From Monodelphis domestica (lineage: Eukaryota; Chordata; Mammalia; Didelphimorphia; Didelphidae), in contig NC_077230.1 of assembly GCF_027887165.1 (NCBI RefSeq), positions 328,150,415 through 328,214,414 on the forward strand: 64,000 bases of DNA. Direction: 5' to 3'. Positions 33,326 through 45,198 of the stretch are shown here, in pieces. The notes beneath the pieces are model-generated. The model was not told the DNA's origin, ran no database searches, and was given only the letters and a program-made list of their open reading frames with translations. A program made the position numbers and the translations under genes. Each line of letters opens with the position of its first letter. Position 1 is the stretch's first letter.

Positions 33326-33699
33326 TGCGAAAAGAGGTATATGTGTCCTAACTGTACATCAATGTCCTTCAGCCGTCCAGGTACACCTCCACTGGTGGAC
33401 TCCCAAGACTCCAAGCCATTAAAGATGATTTCAGGAGTTGCTGAGGCCAAAAATATTATCTCCCTAATCAACAACCCTTCAGTTCTGATCCTCTCTAAAC
33501 TGAGCTGGGCTTATCCTATGATAGAAAAAATATGACCCACTTGAAACCTTTCTATATAAGCGACTGCTAAAACATGAGCATTGCTGGTGTATCCTTAAGG
33601 ACTCAGGTCCATATCTTTGATATCTTATATCTTTATCCTGTATCTGTGATATGTCACACATTAGAGAGGGACTTGAGTGAATGAAGTAGAACAGTAAAT
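33326..33699. other. Intron DNA, no recognised feature
   Basis: Short ORFs on both strands but no recognised exon or repeat. Confidence 0.35.
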
Positions 33700-34030
33700 T
33701 ACAGTTATGTGATATTTATGTTTGTATAGCATTTCCACATATGATCTCTCTCTTATTCCTACCACTGCTTTCAAGATAGATTGTGCCAATGGGGTGGAAA
33801 TAATAATGGGGATTTAATAATAACCACTTAGAGAGTTGCTGCCTAAAGCACTGAGATGTTAAGTGATTTTTAAGCAGGGTCATAAAGTCAGCATTGTATC
33901 AGAACTCATATCATCCTAATTTCAAGCCAACCCACAGTCTACTATACCCAGTTGCTTCTCAATAATAATATTAGTGGGCATTTATATAGCACTTATAAAT
34001 TTGGGAAGCACTTTACATACACTATCTTCA
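33700..34030 (-). repeat. MIR-like SINEs, antisense
   Basis: 33700-33955 holds a diverged MIR body. 33958-34030 has 'ttagtgggcatttatatagc' and 'gggaagcactttacatacac', the MIR 3' part in reverse. Confidence 0.6.
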
Positions 34031-35748
34031 CTTTTTTCTGCTCTTACTTCTCAACACTTTGCAGTCTAGTTTCTAATCCCTATATCATTCAACTGAAACC
34101 ACTCTCTCCAAAGTTGTCAGTGATCTCTTAATTGCCAGATGTGATGACTTTAAAAAAAATCAATCCTCATCCTTTTTGACTCTCTGTACCACTTGATATA
34201 ATGAGCCATTCTCTCATCTTTCAGGTTTTATGACACTTCTCTTTTCTTTATTCTCCTCCCTACTTTTCTGTCTATTCCTTATTAATCTCCTTTGTGGTTC
34301 ATTATCCATACAGTCCCCTGAGTATTCCCCAAGGCTCTGTCCTGGCCCCTTTTCTTACTCAGTGACCTCATTAGCTCTTTAAGTTTCAGTTCTCACTTTT
34401 CTGCAGATGGTTTCCAGAGTTACATATTCAATCTCTGTCTCTCTTCTGAACTTTAGTCATACATCTCTAACTTGCATATTGGACCTTTCCAACTGGATCT
34501 CAAATTTAACACCCCTCAAACTGATTTATCTACCTTCTGAAATCCATTCTTCTTCTGGCCATCTCTATTTTTGTTGAGGACACCAACATTTCACCCAGGT
34601 TTACAAACTTGCCATTATCCTTGACTCTTCTACTTCCATCTCTTTAACCTGTTCTTTTCTGTTGACCCACATGACTATAACTTTAGTTCAGAACCTCATC
34701 ACCCCTCATCTACACTACTGCAATAGCCCTCAAATTGGTCTTCCTTCCTTTTCTGTCTCTTTCCAATCCTTCATTTCCCAACCTTTTATTTAACTGTCAA
34801 AGGAGTTTTCCTAAAGAGAAGCCATGCCACTTCTTTACTCAACAAACTCTAATAGCTTCCTATTGTGTCTATGAAATATTTGTTTAGCTTTTAAAGTCTT
34901 TTATAAATTGAACCCTTTTATAAATTGAATTTTGATTTAAAAATCCCAATATTATTATATATTATTCTCTTTTCTGGACTCTACAATTCAGCCAAATTTA
35001 CCTTTTTTTTGTTCCTGATAAATAAAACTCCACTTTCTATCCCTGGGCCTTTGCCTTTCTGTCCTCCATGCCTGAATTTACTCCCTCCTTATACCATCTC
35101 TTAGAATCCATTGCTTCTTTCAAAACTTTGTGTAAGGACTACTTGTACTTGAAGCTTTCCCTGAGTTCATCTGGTTGCTAGTGCTCCCATTCCCCACTCC
35201 CCACTTCTCCAATATGTACCTTGTACTTATTGTTTATTTTTTGTATACTTACATATGCACAGGTCTCCCTGTTCTTCATTTCTCTCTAGCTCCTCTGCTT
35301 ATTTCCAGGAATAACATGTTTTTCCCCCTGGGTAATTCTTGCTCATTACCAGAAATCTAATTATCATGGATATTGCTTCAGCTTTAGCTTAAATACTCCT
35401 CTGTACCCTCAGTTGCCTTTTCCCTCTGGTTGGAGGACTAGTGGGTAAAGCAAAAAACACCTAATCAAACCTCCCTTTATAGAGATCTCAAGTTTTTCTG
35501 GCCAGCTCTTCACTTCCCTCCTTTGGGTATAAAGAAATTTTGAGAATCCTCAAGATTTTAACCAATTTAGTCCTAAAGCTAAAGTGTGAATTCACCATAT
35601 CCTCTGCTACTCTTTCATTCCCATGGTGGCATGTAATCATCTTGAGGGCAGTTATTATCCACTTCTCTCTTTGTATTACTGGCTCTTAGCAATGACTGGC
35701 ATATAGTAAGTACTTAATAAATAAATACTTGTTGCTTGACTGATTGAT
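34031..35748 (+). repeat. L2 LINE remains, ~1.7 kb, the longest in the window
   Basis: 'ttcaactgaaaccactctct', 'ctccaaagttgtcagtgatc', 'ccccaaggctctgtcctggc', 'gacctcattagctctttaag' and 'tactgcaatagccctcaaat', ending 'gactggcatatagtaagtac' and 'tgcttgactgattgat'. The reading frame is full of stops, so no element protein survives. Some rearrangement is likely around 34880-35400. Confidence 0.85.
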
Positions 35749-35756
35749 ATGAGAAC

Positions 35757-36137
35757 TTGAATTCTGATCAGATTAGAGTTTATCCAAAGGTGGGTGACCA
35801 AAAAGGGACTGAAGAACGTGTAATTTGATCACTGGTTGAAGGAACTGGGAATGTTTAGACTAGAAAAGAAGAGGTCTTGGGAGAAGGGGGAATGATATCA
35901 GCCTTAAAATAATTGAAATATTGTCAGGTGGAATATAGATTAGATTTATTCTGGCCCCAAAGGGCAGAAGCTTAAGAAATTAATAGAAGCTGTAAAGAAA
36001 GTGTTTTAGGATTAGTTTAATAAAACACTTCTTAACAATAAATCTGTCCCCAAACATAATGAGCTCCCATTCAATTAGAGATCTTCATGTGAAAGCTGGA
36101 TGACCACATCTCACATCTTGGTGAAGAGGGTGGGGGG

Positions 36138-36229
<92 letters not shown>

Positions 36230-36250
36230 AGAATAGATGGCCTCTTGCCT
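35757..36250 (+). repeat. CR1/L3 LINE 3' end with nested (GA)n
   Basis: 'ttgaaggaactgggaatgtt', 'tagactagaaaagaagaggt', 'tctggccccaaagggcagaa' and 'gctggatgaccacatctcac' follow L3 order. The (GA)n tract splits the last part. Confidence 0.75.
36139..36224 (+). repeat. (GA)n microsatellite
   Basis: About 43 uninterrupted GA units. The antisense SLSLSL frame is a consequence of the repeat. Confidence 0.98.
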
Positions 36251-37440
36251 CAAAATAGCACCATTGTTTTTATAGCTTACTTAGAAAATATTTTATGTCT
36301 ACAAATTTCAGAGTGCCCATAGGAGTAAAGATTATTATTTAGGAGACAGTGAATCTCTCATTCTTTCAGCTAACCTTTACCAGACAATTTCCTAATAGTA
36401 TCAGGTCAGCTTCAGAAGAAATTAGAGATATGGTCTTAATCCACAACATCCATGCTTGTGTGTTTCCCTCATTTTTAATAATGACGTCAGGTCAATAAAA
36501 GGATAGTGAGGAGAGGATTCATTCCACATTAACTTTTTAAGATTTCTTATCACCCATCACAGTTTCAGTTTGTCCTAATGGAAAGAGCCAAGGAAAATTT
36601 TCAAAGAAATCTGCCAAGAGATTTCGCAGAAAGACAATAAACAAACTAGCTGCTGTCTGTGTCCTTTTTCTCCAGGATTAGACAACCCAACTCAGTTTTC
36701 AAGCATGTGAATTTGATACAGGGATGAACCTGCCCTTCCATATATGGGAGATAATGCCTTGTGAACCATATTAGAATGGTAGGAAATACCTATTGTCCTT
36801 GATACTTTTTAATTTGCCAAGGCCCCATAAATGATTGAAACCCCTGAGGCATAGCAGGTCCTGAGAGACAGCTAAGTATCACATCTGATTGTGAGCTAAG
36901 GAAACTGAGAAGCTGAGAGATTCAATGGGGCTGCTTGAGGTCACTCCATAAGTGAGTCAAAAAACATCCTTGGCAGCGATCAGAGGGCATGTTTTCAAAG
37001 CCTTTTAGCACTGTTTTGGGCAGTAGAGAGATAGAGAGTTAGGAAAAAAAACCCAACTTGGCTCTTGCTTCCAAGGAGTTTAAAATGGGGGTGGGAGGGG
37101 GGAGATTGAAGGAAATATGCACACATGAGAGTATTCTGCATGGGGCAGTGAGCCACAACTCTTTTGGAAGCCCAAGTTCTGCTATTCTCAAACACTCCCA
37201 CTTTTGATAGAATACAGTTGTGTTCTAGAACTCCTCTCTTAATTTCTTTCTTCATCTCCCTCTCCTTTTATCCTTTTTTCTTTCTCTTGTCATTTCTTTC
37301 CCCTAATTCTCTTCCTTAAAGTTCAAAATGATAGACAATTTGAGGGAGGCTAATGGAAGGGAAAGAAAAATGGCAATATGTTATAATCAGGATAGGGGCA
37401 TAGCAATATTGGGGGAAACATTTGAGAGAAGGGACAGATA
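36251..37440. other. Intron DNA, mostly unrecognised
   Basis: A weak antisense MIR piece lies at about 36885-36960 ('gaaactgagaagctgagaga'). A G-rich stretch at 37085-37103 could form a quadruplex. No exon was recognised. Confidence 0.4.
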
Positions 37441-37500
37441 CACATATATATGTATTATTTACATGTATATTTACACACACACACATAGACATATATAAAA
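37441..37500 (+). repeat. (TA)/(CA)-rich patch
   Basis: Degenerate alternating dinucleotides, including 'acacacacacacatagac'. Confidence 0.8.
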
Positions 37501-37529
37501 ACACTGAAATCAGAGAGTGTGGTATAGAG

Positions 37530-37720
37530 AAGAAAGCAGTGACCTCAGAATATTGAAACTTGATTCTAGCTTGTGTATTTGGGATAGCTAGACAATCTTT
37601 CCATGCCTCAGGCTCTACCCAAGTGGGGATGATAATACTTGTTCTTTATACTTCAGAATTGTTATAAAAGGCAAATGAGATAGTTTATTAGATGATACTT
37701 TGAAAAGAGTCATATAGCCC
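37530..37720 (+). repeat. MIR-like SINE
   Basis: 'cttgattctagcttgtgtat', 'catgcctcaggctctaccca' and 'aaggcaaatgagatagttta'. Confidence 0.65.
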
Positions 37721-38094
37721 CTTAATGCAAGGTATTCTTGTATTTTCCATGAATGTCCACAGGTACAAAAATAATCACAAGGGGAAATTATAGCCCTAGG
37801 GATTGAAAAACACCTCTTCTAACATTTGGATTTAGCATCTCAAACAATCTAAAACTTTTTCTATATCAAAACCTCTTTACCCTAGAAACTCACTGTATCA
37901 AACTTCACATCTTGAAACCAATGTTACTAATGTTGACATCTTCCATGGGAATCACATACTGTCCTCTTCCTCTGATTCATTGATTCTTCGGGAAACTCAA
38001 TTTTAAGGAGGGTAAACAGATAAGCCATGTCTTCATTTCTGTCCCGGCTATACAACCTGATTCTCCTGGACTTTCTTGAAATGCTCTCAATCGT
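37721..38094. other. Intron DNA, no recognised feature
   Basis: No exon or repeat was recognised. Confidence 0.35.
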
Positions 38095-38215
38095 TAGTAC
38101 CTTTCATTTGAAGGCAGTGACTGACTTTATTTCTGCTTGCATTTTTATTTACAACCCTTAGCATAGTGCCTAGTATGTAGTAAATGTTTAATAAATGCCT
38201 GTTCTTAACTCTAAT
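38095..38215 (+). repeat. L2 LINE 3' terminus
   Basis: 'tgaaggcagtgactgacttt', 'cttagcatagtgcctagtat' and 'gtttaataaatgcctg'. Confidence 0.8.
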
Positions 38216-38949
38216 GACCTTACTATTCTACTCCAAAGCTACGACTAGGACCTTATTATTTAGAACTGTTCTACCTCCCACTAGCTTCTTATCTGTGACT
38301 AAAAACCTGTATAGGCAACTACTGTCTTAAAGGGGGAAAAGGGCTTTTCAGTAGAGAAAAAGCATCTCAATTCCTTCCCTACAGGGATGGGGGACTGTGG
38401 ATGTGGATTATTGCACATATTGTCAAACATGGTCGGTGTGTTGGTTTTGTTGAACTGGTTTTTCAAATCCTTATCATAATCTCAGTGGATAGGGGAGAAG
38501 GGAGAAAGGGAGAAAGAAAAGAATCTGATGTAAAAAAATACAAATATTTGTATAAAGGAAAAAAAAAGCCTTCCCTTGACATTTTTATACCTACTGACTG
38601 AGCTTTCTCCTTTTCATCAACAAAGCAAACTTCTTAGAAGTAGATTCTTCATTCACTACCTTAATGAATTGCTCCCTTCTTCCTATTACTGTTTAACAGT
38701 CCCTATGCTATCTGGCTTTCATCCTCACCACTCAACTGAAACTACTTCCTTGTGTCATGTGATCATTGTCAAGTGATATAACTTCATGTGGCCTCCAGTT
38801 TATTATCTACAAAATGAGACTAATAATCATTCAACAAACATTTATTCAGTTTCTACTATATTCCAGGCATCATGCTTGGCACTGATGATATCGTTACTAT
38901 TTTCAGGAAGCTTATCAGAGGAAACAAAATATACATTTAAAAAATGAAT
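38216..38949. other. Intron DNA with L2 and MIR scraps
   Basis: 38600-38790 is L2-like ('ggctttcatcctcaccactc', 'aactgaaactacttcc'). 38790-38885 has a MIR-like piece followed by 'atgcttggcactgatgatat', an old repeat end. No exon was seen. Confidence 0.4.
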
Positions 38950-39410
38950 GTTTTTTCCGTTAACAAACCTCCAGGAAGTGATGCCGAGTGCAAGGAACAG
39001 AACCAGGAAAACATTGTACACAGAGACTGATACACTGTGGTACAATCGAACATAATGGACTTCTCCATTAGGGTCAATGCAATGTCCCTGAACAATGTGC
39101 AGGGATCTAGGAGAAAAACACTATCCATAAGCAGAGGATAAACTGTGGGAGTAAAAACACCAAGAAAAGGCAACTGATTGACTACAGGGGTTGAGAGGAT
39201 ATGACTGAGGAGAGACTCTAAATGAACACCCTAATGCAAATACCAACAACATGGAAATGGGTTCAAATCAAGGACACATGTGATACCCAGTGGAATCGTG
39301 CGTCAGCTATGGGAGGGGTTGGGGGGGGGGAGGAAAAGAAAATGATCTTTGTTTCCAATGAATAATGTTTGAAAATGACCAAATAAAATGATGTTTAAAA
39401 GGAAAAAAAT
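38950..39410 (+). mobile_element. 5'-truncated L1, 3' UTR of a second subfamily
   Basis: 'acctccaggaagtgatgccg', 'gaaaacattgtacacagaga' and 'acactgtggtacaatcgaac', then a G-rich run, then 'tgtttccaatgaataatgtt' and 'tgaccaaataaaatgatgtt' with an A-rich tail. The same 3' end appears inverted at 63911-64000. Confidence 0.88.
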
Positions 39411-39804
39411 ATTTTATCTTTTACCCAATTACCTCTACTGGGAAAAAATAAAGATAACAAAGTACATTTTTAGGCATATTCAAAACAGATACAATGTGAT
39501 GAAGGAAATGACTAGCAGTTTTGGGAGATCAGTAAAGGCATCACGTAGAAGATGGTACTTAAATTGAACCTTGAAGGTACTAGTGAGGAGAGTGTATATT
39601 TCAGGCATAAGAATGAGTGAGTGCAAAGGCATGGAGACAGGAAATGGAGCCCCAAATAGGAGGAATGGAGAAAAGATAATAACATTTGCATTACCTTCTT
39701 AAAAGGATCATTGTGAGATTTGTAACTTTTCAAGCATTTTGGACATTTTTAGTAGACTTAAAATGTTGACATGGGTATGAAAACATCAATATGATATGTT
39801 ATGG
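39411..39804. other. Intron DNA, possible ancient repeat
   Basis: 'cttaaattgaaccttgaagg' and 'gagtgcaaaggcatggagac' resemble a widely dispersed mammalian repeat that I cannot name. No exon was seen. Confidence 0.35.
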
Positions 39805-40145
39805 CAGCCAGTAAAAGCTAATGAGACTTTCCAGGACTAGGGAAGTGATAGATAGCTTTGCTCTACTCTGTTCTGGTCAAATCACATCAAAAAGCATTGT
39901 GTTCGGTTTTTGTTTCATTTTAGGAAGGTCATTGATATGTCAGAGAATCCAGAGAAAGGTAACTAGAAAGGTGAACTTGAAAGTTCACATGAGGATTGAT
40001 TGAAGGAACTGTGGAGGTAATCTCCAGATAACCAGAAGAAGATAGAATAGTCTTCAAAGTATTTGAAGAAGAATTAGATTTGTTCTACTTGTTCCCCTCC
40101 AACCAAAGGCTGGATGACTACTTATTGGCCATGTTTTCATGGAGA
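39805..40145 (+). repeat. CR1/L3 LINE 3' end
   Basis: 'gaaggtcattgatatgtcag', 'agaatccagagaaaggtaac', 'gattgaaggaactgtggagg' and 'aaaggctggatgactactta' follow L3 order. Confidence 0.8.
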
Positions 40146-41029
40146 TTCTCGTTCTATTAATTATTAATTATCTAACTTAGATATTTAATTCTCAATGAGA
40201 TGGCCTTCTAACTCCAACAATATGTGTGAATTAATATTATTAACCTAATCTCACAATACAACCTAATCGCCAACTCCATCATTTAGTTTCCATCATTCTT
40301 GTCTCTTTTACATTTTCCACTATTGACTACTCACCTACCCATCATGTACAAGTCTTTTTCCCCCTTTGGTATTAACTCTTCCTTCTCATATGTCCCAAAA
40401 GTTTAGCCCTCAGCCATTAGTTCTTTGGCAATCATGTCCTGCTTTTTGGAGGTCCTGTCTCTTTCAACTAAACCTTCTTTGCTGATTATTTCCAATATTT
40501 ATCTTTAGTACTGATTGTTTTTTCCAAGTTTCAGTTTAGCTTAAGTAAATACAACAAATATATCAAGTTCCTACTCTTTTCTAGGACCTTTCTCATTCTA
40601 ATACTGGCCCCTAGGCATCTCTTTTGAGAGCAAGACTTGGACCACAGGTGTTAACATTGAAGGGGATAACTCATTAGGTCTCCCTCTTCCATCTTTACCC
40701 TGGGTCAGAGCTTGGATATGACCAACTTTGGTGGGGTTGTAGTGGAACCCAAGGAGGTTATTTAGTTGTTCCTGCAACAAGTGCCTGCTCCCACCTTCCC
40801 TTTTTTACACTGTCACTGATTTCACCTGACCGCAGCTCTGGTCCTCAAAGTCAGGCTCTATATTCACCCCTGCCATAAGAACTGGGTCCTGCCTTTTTTT
40901 TTTACAGGTATACAATCACTTGTCAGTGACTCTGTAAGGAAAAGATCCATTGGCTCCATCCATTTATGGCTAAGTTAATTTAAATGACCTCTAAGGTCTT
41001 TTCCAACTCAAACTCAGTGCCCCTTTGAT
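40146..41029. other. Intron DNA, weakly L2-like in parts
   Basis: Pyrimidine-rich text with occasional L2-like phrases ('tttcctaggacctttctc' style) and a MIR-like end at about 40975-41030 ('aaatgacctctaaggtcttt'). No exon was recognised. Confidence 0.4.
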
Positions 41030-42010
41030 TGTAATTCAGGGTCTTATCATATCTCACCTTGAAAAAGCCTTTTCCTAACTGATCTTCCTACCTTTAATCT
41101 TTCACCCTTTCAGCCTTTCCTGTACATAGCTGTGATTTGGTTAATTTTATAAATTAAAATTAATTTTAGCATTTCCCCCTCTTAAAAGCATTTGATATTT
41201 CCTCAAGTCTCTCTCCAATTCAGTACATCATCCACTCAGCTGCCAAACTTCTAAGCTTCCTTAAGCTCAAGTTTGACCATTTCACATACTCCCTTCTACA
41301 TTTAATAAACTGTCTAGTGGCTTCCTATTACCTCCAATTCTTCTCTTGATCTGAAAGTCCTTCGTAATCTTTTTGCTGTTATTCTTTTCTTTTAAGGAAA
41401 AACACCTTTTTTTCTGGCTTAGTAGCAATTCTAAGACAGAAGGGCAAAGGCTAGGCAAATGGGGTTAAAGTAAGTTGCTCAGGATCACACTACGTAAGTG
41501 TCTGAGGCTAGATTTGAACCCAAGTCCTCATGACTTTAGACCTGATGCTGTATCCACTAGGTTACCTAGCTGCCCCATTTCTCCCCTACCTCTAATACCT
41601 TCCTCCTCTCCAAGTATTCTAATCCAGTGACACTGGCCTCATTAGTCTCACTCATGCCATTCAATATCTACTCTACAAAATACCCTTTCATGGGATATCC
41701 ACCATGCCCAGGATGAGTGTGCTCCCCCCTTTTTTTGACTTTTGGTTTCCCTGACTTCCTTAGCTAAAATTCCTACCTTCTGCAAGAATTTCTCCCCATC
41801 CTTCTTAATGCTGGTGCTTTTCTTCTGTTGATTATTTCTAATTTTTCCTGGTTTATACTTAGTTTATTCTGGTTTATTCCAAGTTGTTTATGTTGTCTCC
41901 TATATTAGATTATGAGTTCCTCTAGGAAAGGTACTGTTTTTGCTCTTCTCTGTATCATTAGCACAGTGCCCAGACAGAGTCGGCACATAATAAGTATTTG
42001 TTGACTTGAT
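41030..42010 (+). repeat. L2 LINE 3' end with nested SINE
   Basis: 'tcatccactcagctgccaaa', 'ttccagtgacactggcctc'-type block at about 41620, 'aattcctaccttctgcaaga', 'ttagattatgagttcctcta' and the end 'tagcacagtgcccagacaga'. It is interrupted at 41400-41578. Confidence 0.85.
41400..41578 (-). repeat. Mar1-like SINE nested in L2, antisense
   Basis: 'agcaattctaagacagaagg', 'aaggctaggcaaatggggtt', 'tagatttgaacccaagtcct' and 'gttacctagctgccccatt'. The head is complete and the tail is diverged. Confidence 0.88.
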
Positions 42011-42109
42011 TTGATCAAGGTTACAAAGACAAAATGAAAAAAAAAAATCCTTTTTTCTAGGAATTTATTTTCTACTCTAGTAAAAAAAGGTATGGTATTT
42101 TCATGTACT

Positions 42110-42990
42110 TTTCCTAACACTATTCCCACTGCTTGAAATGCTCACATTTCCCTCCCCCATCTCCACCTATTGAAATACCACTCTTCCTTCAAAGCTTACT
42201 TTGGATGCTACCTCTATGATCACTGCATCTGGGCCAGAATCTGTTTTCTCTGGTGTCCTTGGTTGGTGTGGGCAGCCTTGCTTAGTCCTGGCTAAGAAAA
42301 GGCAAGACCTCCACTGCCTGCAGGAATTCCTGGGTGTCAACTTACTCCATCCCTTCCTATAATCCTTCTAAGCTCAAGGCATGTGTTGTCAGTTGAGCTA
42401 GTAACATTTCTCCTGCCAAACCCAAGGTGCTTTGCCTTCTAGGTCCTACCACGGCCCTCTCCCTTGCTGTGGTTCCAATCACTGGCTTGAGTGTGGGTCT
42501 CCTGGGTGCTAGGCTGTCCTGGCTCTGTTCTGCCCCTGTCTCCTGCTGTGGTTAAGGCATGATGGGCTGCTCGGGCTCTGGCTTGGCACTGTTTCCTGCT
42601 GGGGCTCCAGAGGGACTGCCTAGGCATTTTAGGGTCTGGCTCTGTCTTAGCCTTGTCTCCTGCTGTCTCTAAGGCAGGACTGCCTGGGCTTTGCTGCTTC
42701 TTGAGCACTGGTTTGGCTGACCCTGTATCCTGCTGTGGTTTGAGCTGGTTTGGCCATGTTTCTTCCTGTGGTTTAGGCATGAGATGCCTGGACTGTGGTT
42801 TGGGGAGAGGCTGCTTAGATGCTGGCTTGTCTTTGTCTTCTGTTGAGGGTCTGGGCTGCCCAATCCCAACTCTGGCCCTATTAGACTGGGAGCTCCTTGA
42901 GAGCAAGGATTGGCTGTTACTTTTCTTTGTATCTCCAGTGCTTAATACAATGCCCAGGGCATAGTAGGCATTTAATAAGTGTCTGTTAAC
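42110..42990 (+). repeat. L2 LINE interrupted by a GC-rich block
   Basis: The left L2 part (42110-42240) has 'ttcccactgcttgaaatgct' and 'ccttcaaagcttactttgg'. The right part (42881-42990) has 'ttagactgggagctccttga' and 'tacaatgcccagggcatagt'. The ~640 bp between them is foreign to L2 and listed separately. Confidence 0.75.
42241..42880. repeat. GC-rich degenerate tandem block (minisatellite-like)
   Basis: The phrase 'tcctgctgtggtt' or a close variant recurs at about 42461, 42541, 42593, 42658, 42728, 42762 and 42838, usually followed by an 'aggcatgnntgcctgggct'-like stretch. Spacing is irregular (34-80 bp). An antisense frame of 155 codons (42439-42906) rich in Pro, Gln and Lys reads through it, with a repeated ETAGDKAKTEPDPK-type motif. 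I judge it repeat-derived. Confidence 0.6.
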
Positions 42991-43514
42991 TATTTCTTCT
43001 CAGAACCTCTTTAGTTTTCTTGGATAGTCCTGGTCTGAATGGAGGAACATATACATGTTATTCTATGGTTTTCTTCATCACTGTTTCTCTAGTGCATTTT
43101 TAGGTTGTAACTGGGGTGTTTTTTTGGGGGGACCACAGTTTGTAAAACTATAGAAATGGATTTAGGGTCATCTGGGTGCCATATTAGCTAGAAATACTAA
43201 TCACTAAAGCTGAAAGTGATCTCCATTCTGTTAGCACTAGTAATACTTTCTTTGTATCTCTCTTGGTGCTTATTTTTATACTGACTTGTATTACAATAAT
43301 TTGCAAACATGTTATATGTTCCCTTCTAGATCCTAAACACTGAGGCAGCAGGACTAGGGAACTCTTAGGTTGCTTAGCACCACTCCTTGTGATCATCAGC
43401 ACACATCCTCCATAATATCTTCTGATTCATCCAGTTGTTTAAAGTCTTAGCATCTCCTGTATTGTTGGGAATTTCTAGGAATACACTATAGTTTGTAGGA
43501 ACATTTTATAAAGG
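42991..43514. other. Intron DNA, little recognised
   Basis: A short L2-like phrase ('tactttctttgtatctctct') at about 43250. No exon was seen. Confidence 0.35.
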
Positions 43515-43870
43515 GCAGAGACATATCTTACCTGGGTTCTTATCCTAGCTCTGCTCTCCACAAGCTTTGTGACCTTGAGAAAATCAGCTTAACACTCTGG
43601 ACCACATGTTTCTCATTGGTAAAAAAAAGGGGGGGATTGGACTGAAAGATTTTTGAAGCCCCTTTCAGTGATCCTGTGATTTTTCTTCATTTTTGTATCT
43701 CTGCCAATGCCCAGCACACCCAGTACCTGGTACATTGGAGATGCTCAATATGGTTTGCTCCCTATTATATTCAAACTGGTACTATCCAAAGTTATAATCA
43801 TGTAAAATAGGGTAATTGGTTCCAGCCCAGTGGAAATGTGATGTGAATTCAAATAAAGACTTATTGAATG
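43515..43870 (+). repeat. MIR-like SINE followed by L2 scraps
   Basis: 43515-43680: 'cctgggttcttatcctagct', 'tttgtgaccttgagaaaatc' and 'gaagcccctttcagtgatcc' (MIR). 43685-43870: 'tatctctgccaatgcccagc' and 'caaataaagacttattgaat' (L2-like ends). Confidence 0.65.
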
Positions 43871-44354
43871 AATGGCTCCCCCCAATACCAGGAGATTATC
43901 ATTCTCCTTGGTAATGTTCTTGTCTGCTGAAGAGCTGACCACAGTTTGTAGAAGTAGAGAAATTGTTTTGGCAGAAAAGTGTTTCTACTGACAAACAATG
44001 GGGAATGGGGAACCTTCCCCACCCTCAGAAGAAGCCCTGGCTCAGACCACACAGCTGTACTCTAGGATGATTCATTCCCTGCTAGTTGCTATAATGCATA
44101 TCGGCAATCCACAGACATTTTTCTGTGGGAACCCAAGACATGCCATCCCTGTTGTTGAGAAGCAGACATGCTGGAGGGCCTTGTCCTTAATGTGGTGCTT
44201 TGTAAGAAAGTGACTAAGTGCCACCATTAAGTTGTGGTAAGTGACTCATGGTTCTTTCTGAGATGTTAACTCTCAAACCTCCAATCTCCTTTGGTTTCTC
44301 CTGATAATACAGTCCTAACCTCCAGCCTCAACTATAGGCAAATATTAATGGCTT
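43871..44354. other. Intron DNA, no recognised feature
   Basis: No exon or repeat was recognised. Confidence 0.35.
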
Positions 44355-44416
44355 AATTATTATTATTATTATTATATAATCGTATTATATAAATTATTAT
44401 ATATTATATAAACATT
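44355..44416 (+). repeat. (ATT)n / AT-rich patch
   Basis: Short ATT units pass into degenerate TATA-type sequence. Confidence 0.85.
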
Positions 44417-44539
44417 AATTGTTTATGTGATAGAACATCCCAAGAGAAAATGGTCTAACTTTACAGTTTTCATTACCACCACTAATAAGGACTTTTCCCT
44501 TTTTTGTAATGTGACCTACAAAAGCCAAGTTCTGTTTGC

Positions 44540-44805
44540 CTGGAAGCAACTAGATGATATAGAGGATAGAGTGTCAAACTTGGAGTTGGGAAGACTTGAG
44601 TTTAAATCCCACCTCAGATACTAAATAGCTGTGTGTGAGATTCTGGGCAAGTCATCTAATTTCCCTCAGCCTCAGTTTCCTCATTTTTAAAAATGAGGAT
44701 AATAATGGCACTTATTTTTCAAGGTTATTATGAGGGTCAAATGAGTTATCTTATATAAGATTCTTTGTAAACTTTTAAGTGCTGTATAAATGCTAGTTAG
44801 AAATT
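44540..44805 (+). repeat. MIR/THER1-like SINE, near full length
   Basis: Head 'gcaactagatgatatagagg', 'ttggagttgggaagacttga', body 'ctgggcaagtcatctaattt' and 'cctcagtttcctcattttta', and tail 'agtgctgtataaatgctagt'. One of the best-preserved MIRs here. Confidence 0.9.
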
Positions 44806-45004
44806 GTAGCTTAGCAGCAGTAACCCTAATAGTAGGGGTGGTAGAAGCAGCAGCAGCCATGATATTTATTTACTCAACCCTGTTTTCCTCAGTTTCTTTC
44901 AAGTGCGTTCTCCAATTTATAACACACATACTTTGCTGTTCTAAGTACAAGATGATATTATACTATAATATGAGAAATATTTTAGGCATTAACTGTATAT
45001 AGAT

Positions 45005-45198
45005 CAGGGGCTCTTAACCTGGTGTCCATGAACTTACTTAAAAAATATTTAGATAAATATATTTCAATATAATTGCTTTCCTCAGTAATCCTATGAATAT
45101 TATACCTTCACTTAAAACTTTTTTATTCTAAGAAGAGGTTCATAGACTTCACTGTCTTCCCAAAGGGGTCCATGACACAAAAAAGTTAAGAACCCAGG
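45005..45198. mobile_element. hAT-like non-autonomous DNA transposon
   Basis: The ends 'caggggctcttaacctggtg' and 'aaaagttaagaacccagg' are imperfect inverted repeats. The interior has 'ccatgaacttacttaaaaaa' and 'aaaggggtccatgacacaaa'. It is ~190 bp with no ORF. The terminal CAGGGG suggests hAT, but no clear 8-bp target duplication is visible. Confidence 0.75.

Noticed and set aside
42439..42906. 155-codon antisense ORF as a real gene
   Set aside because: The frame coincides with a degenerate tandem block inside an L2 and is rich in Pro, Gln and Lys without a domain. It is kept as a finding, not annotated as a CDS.
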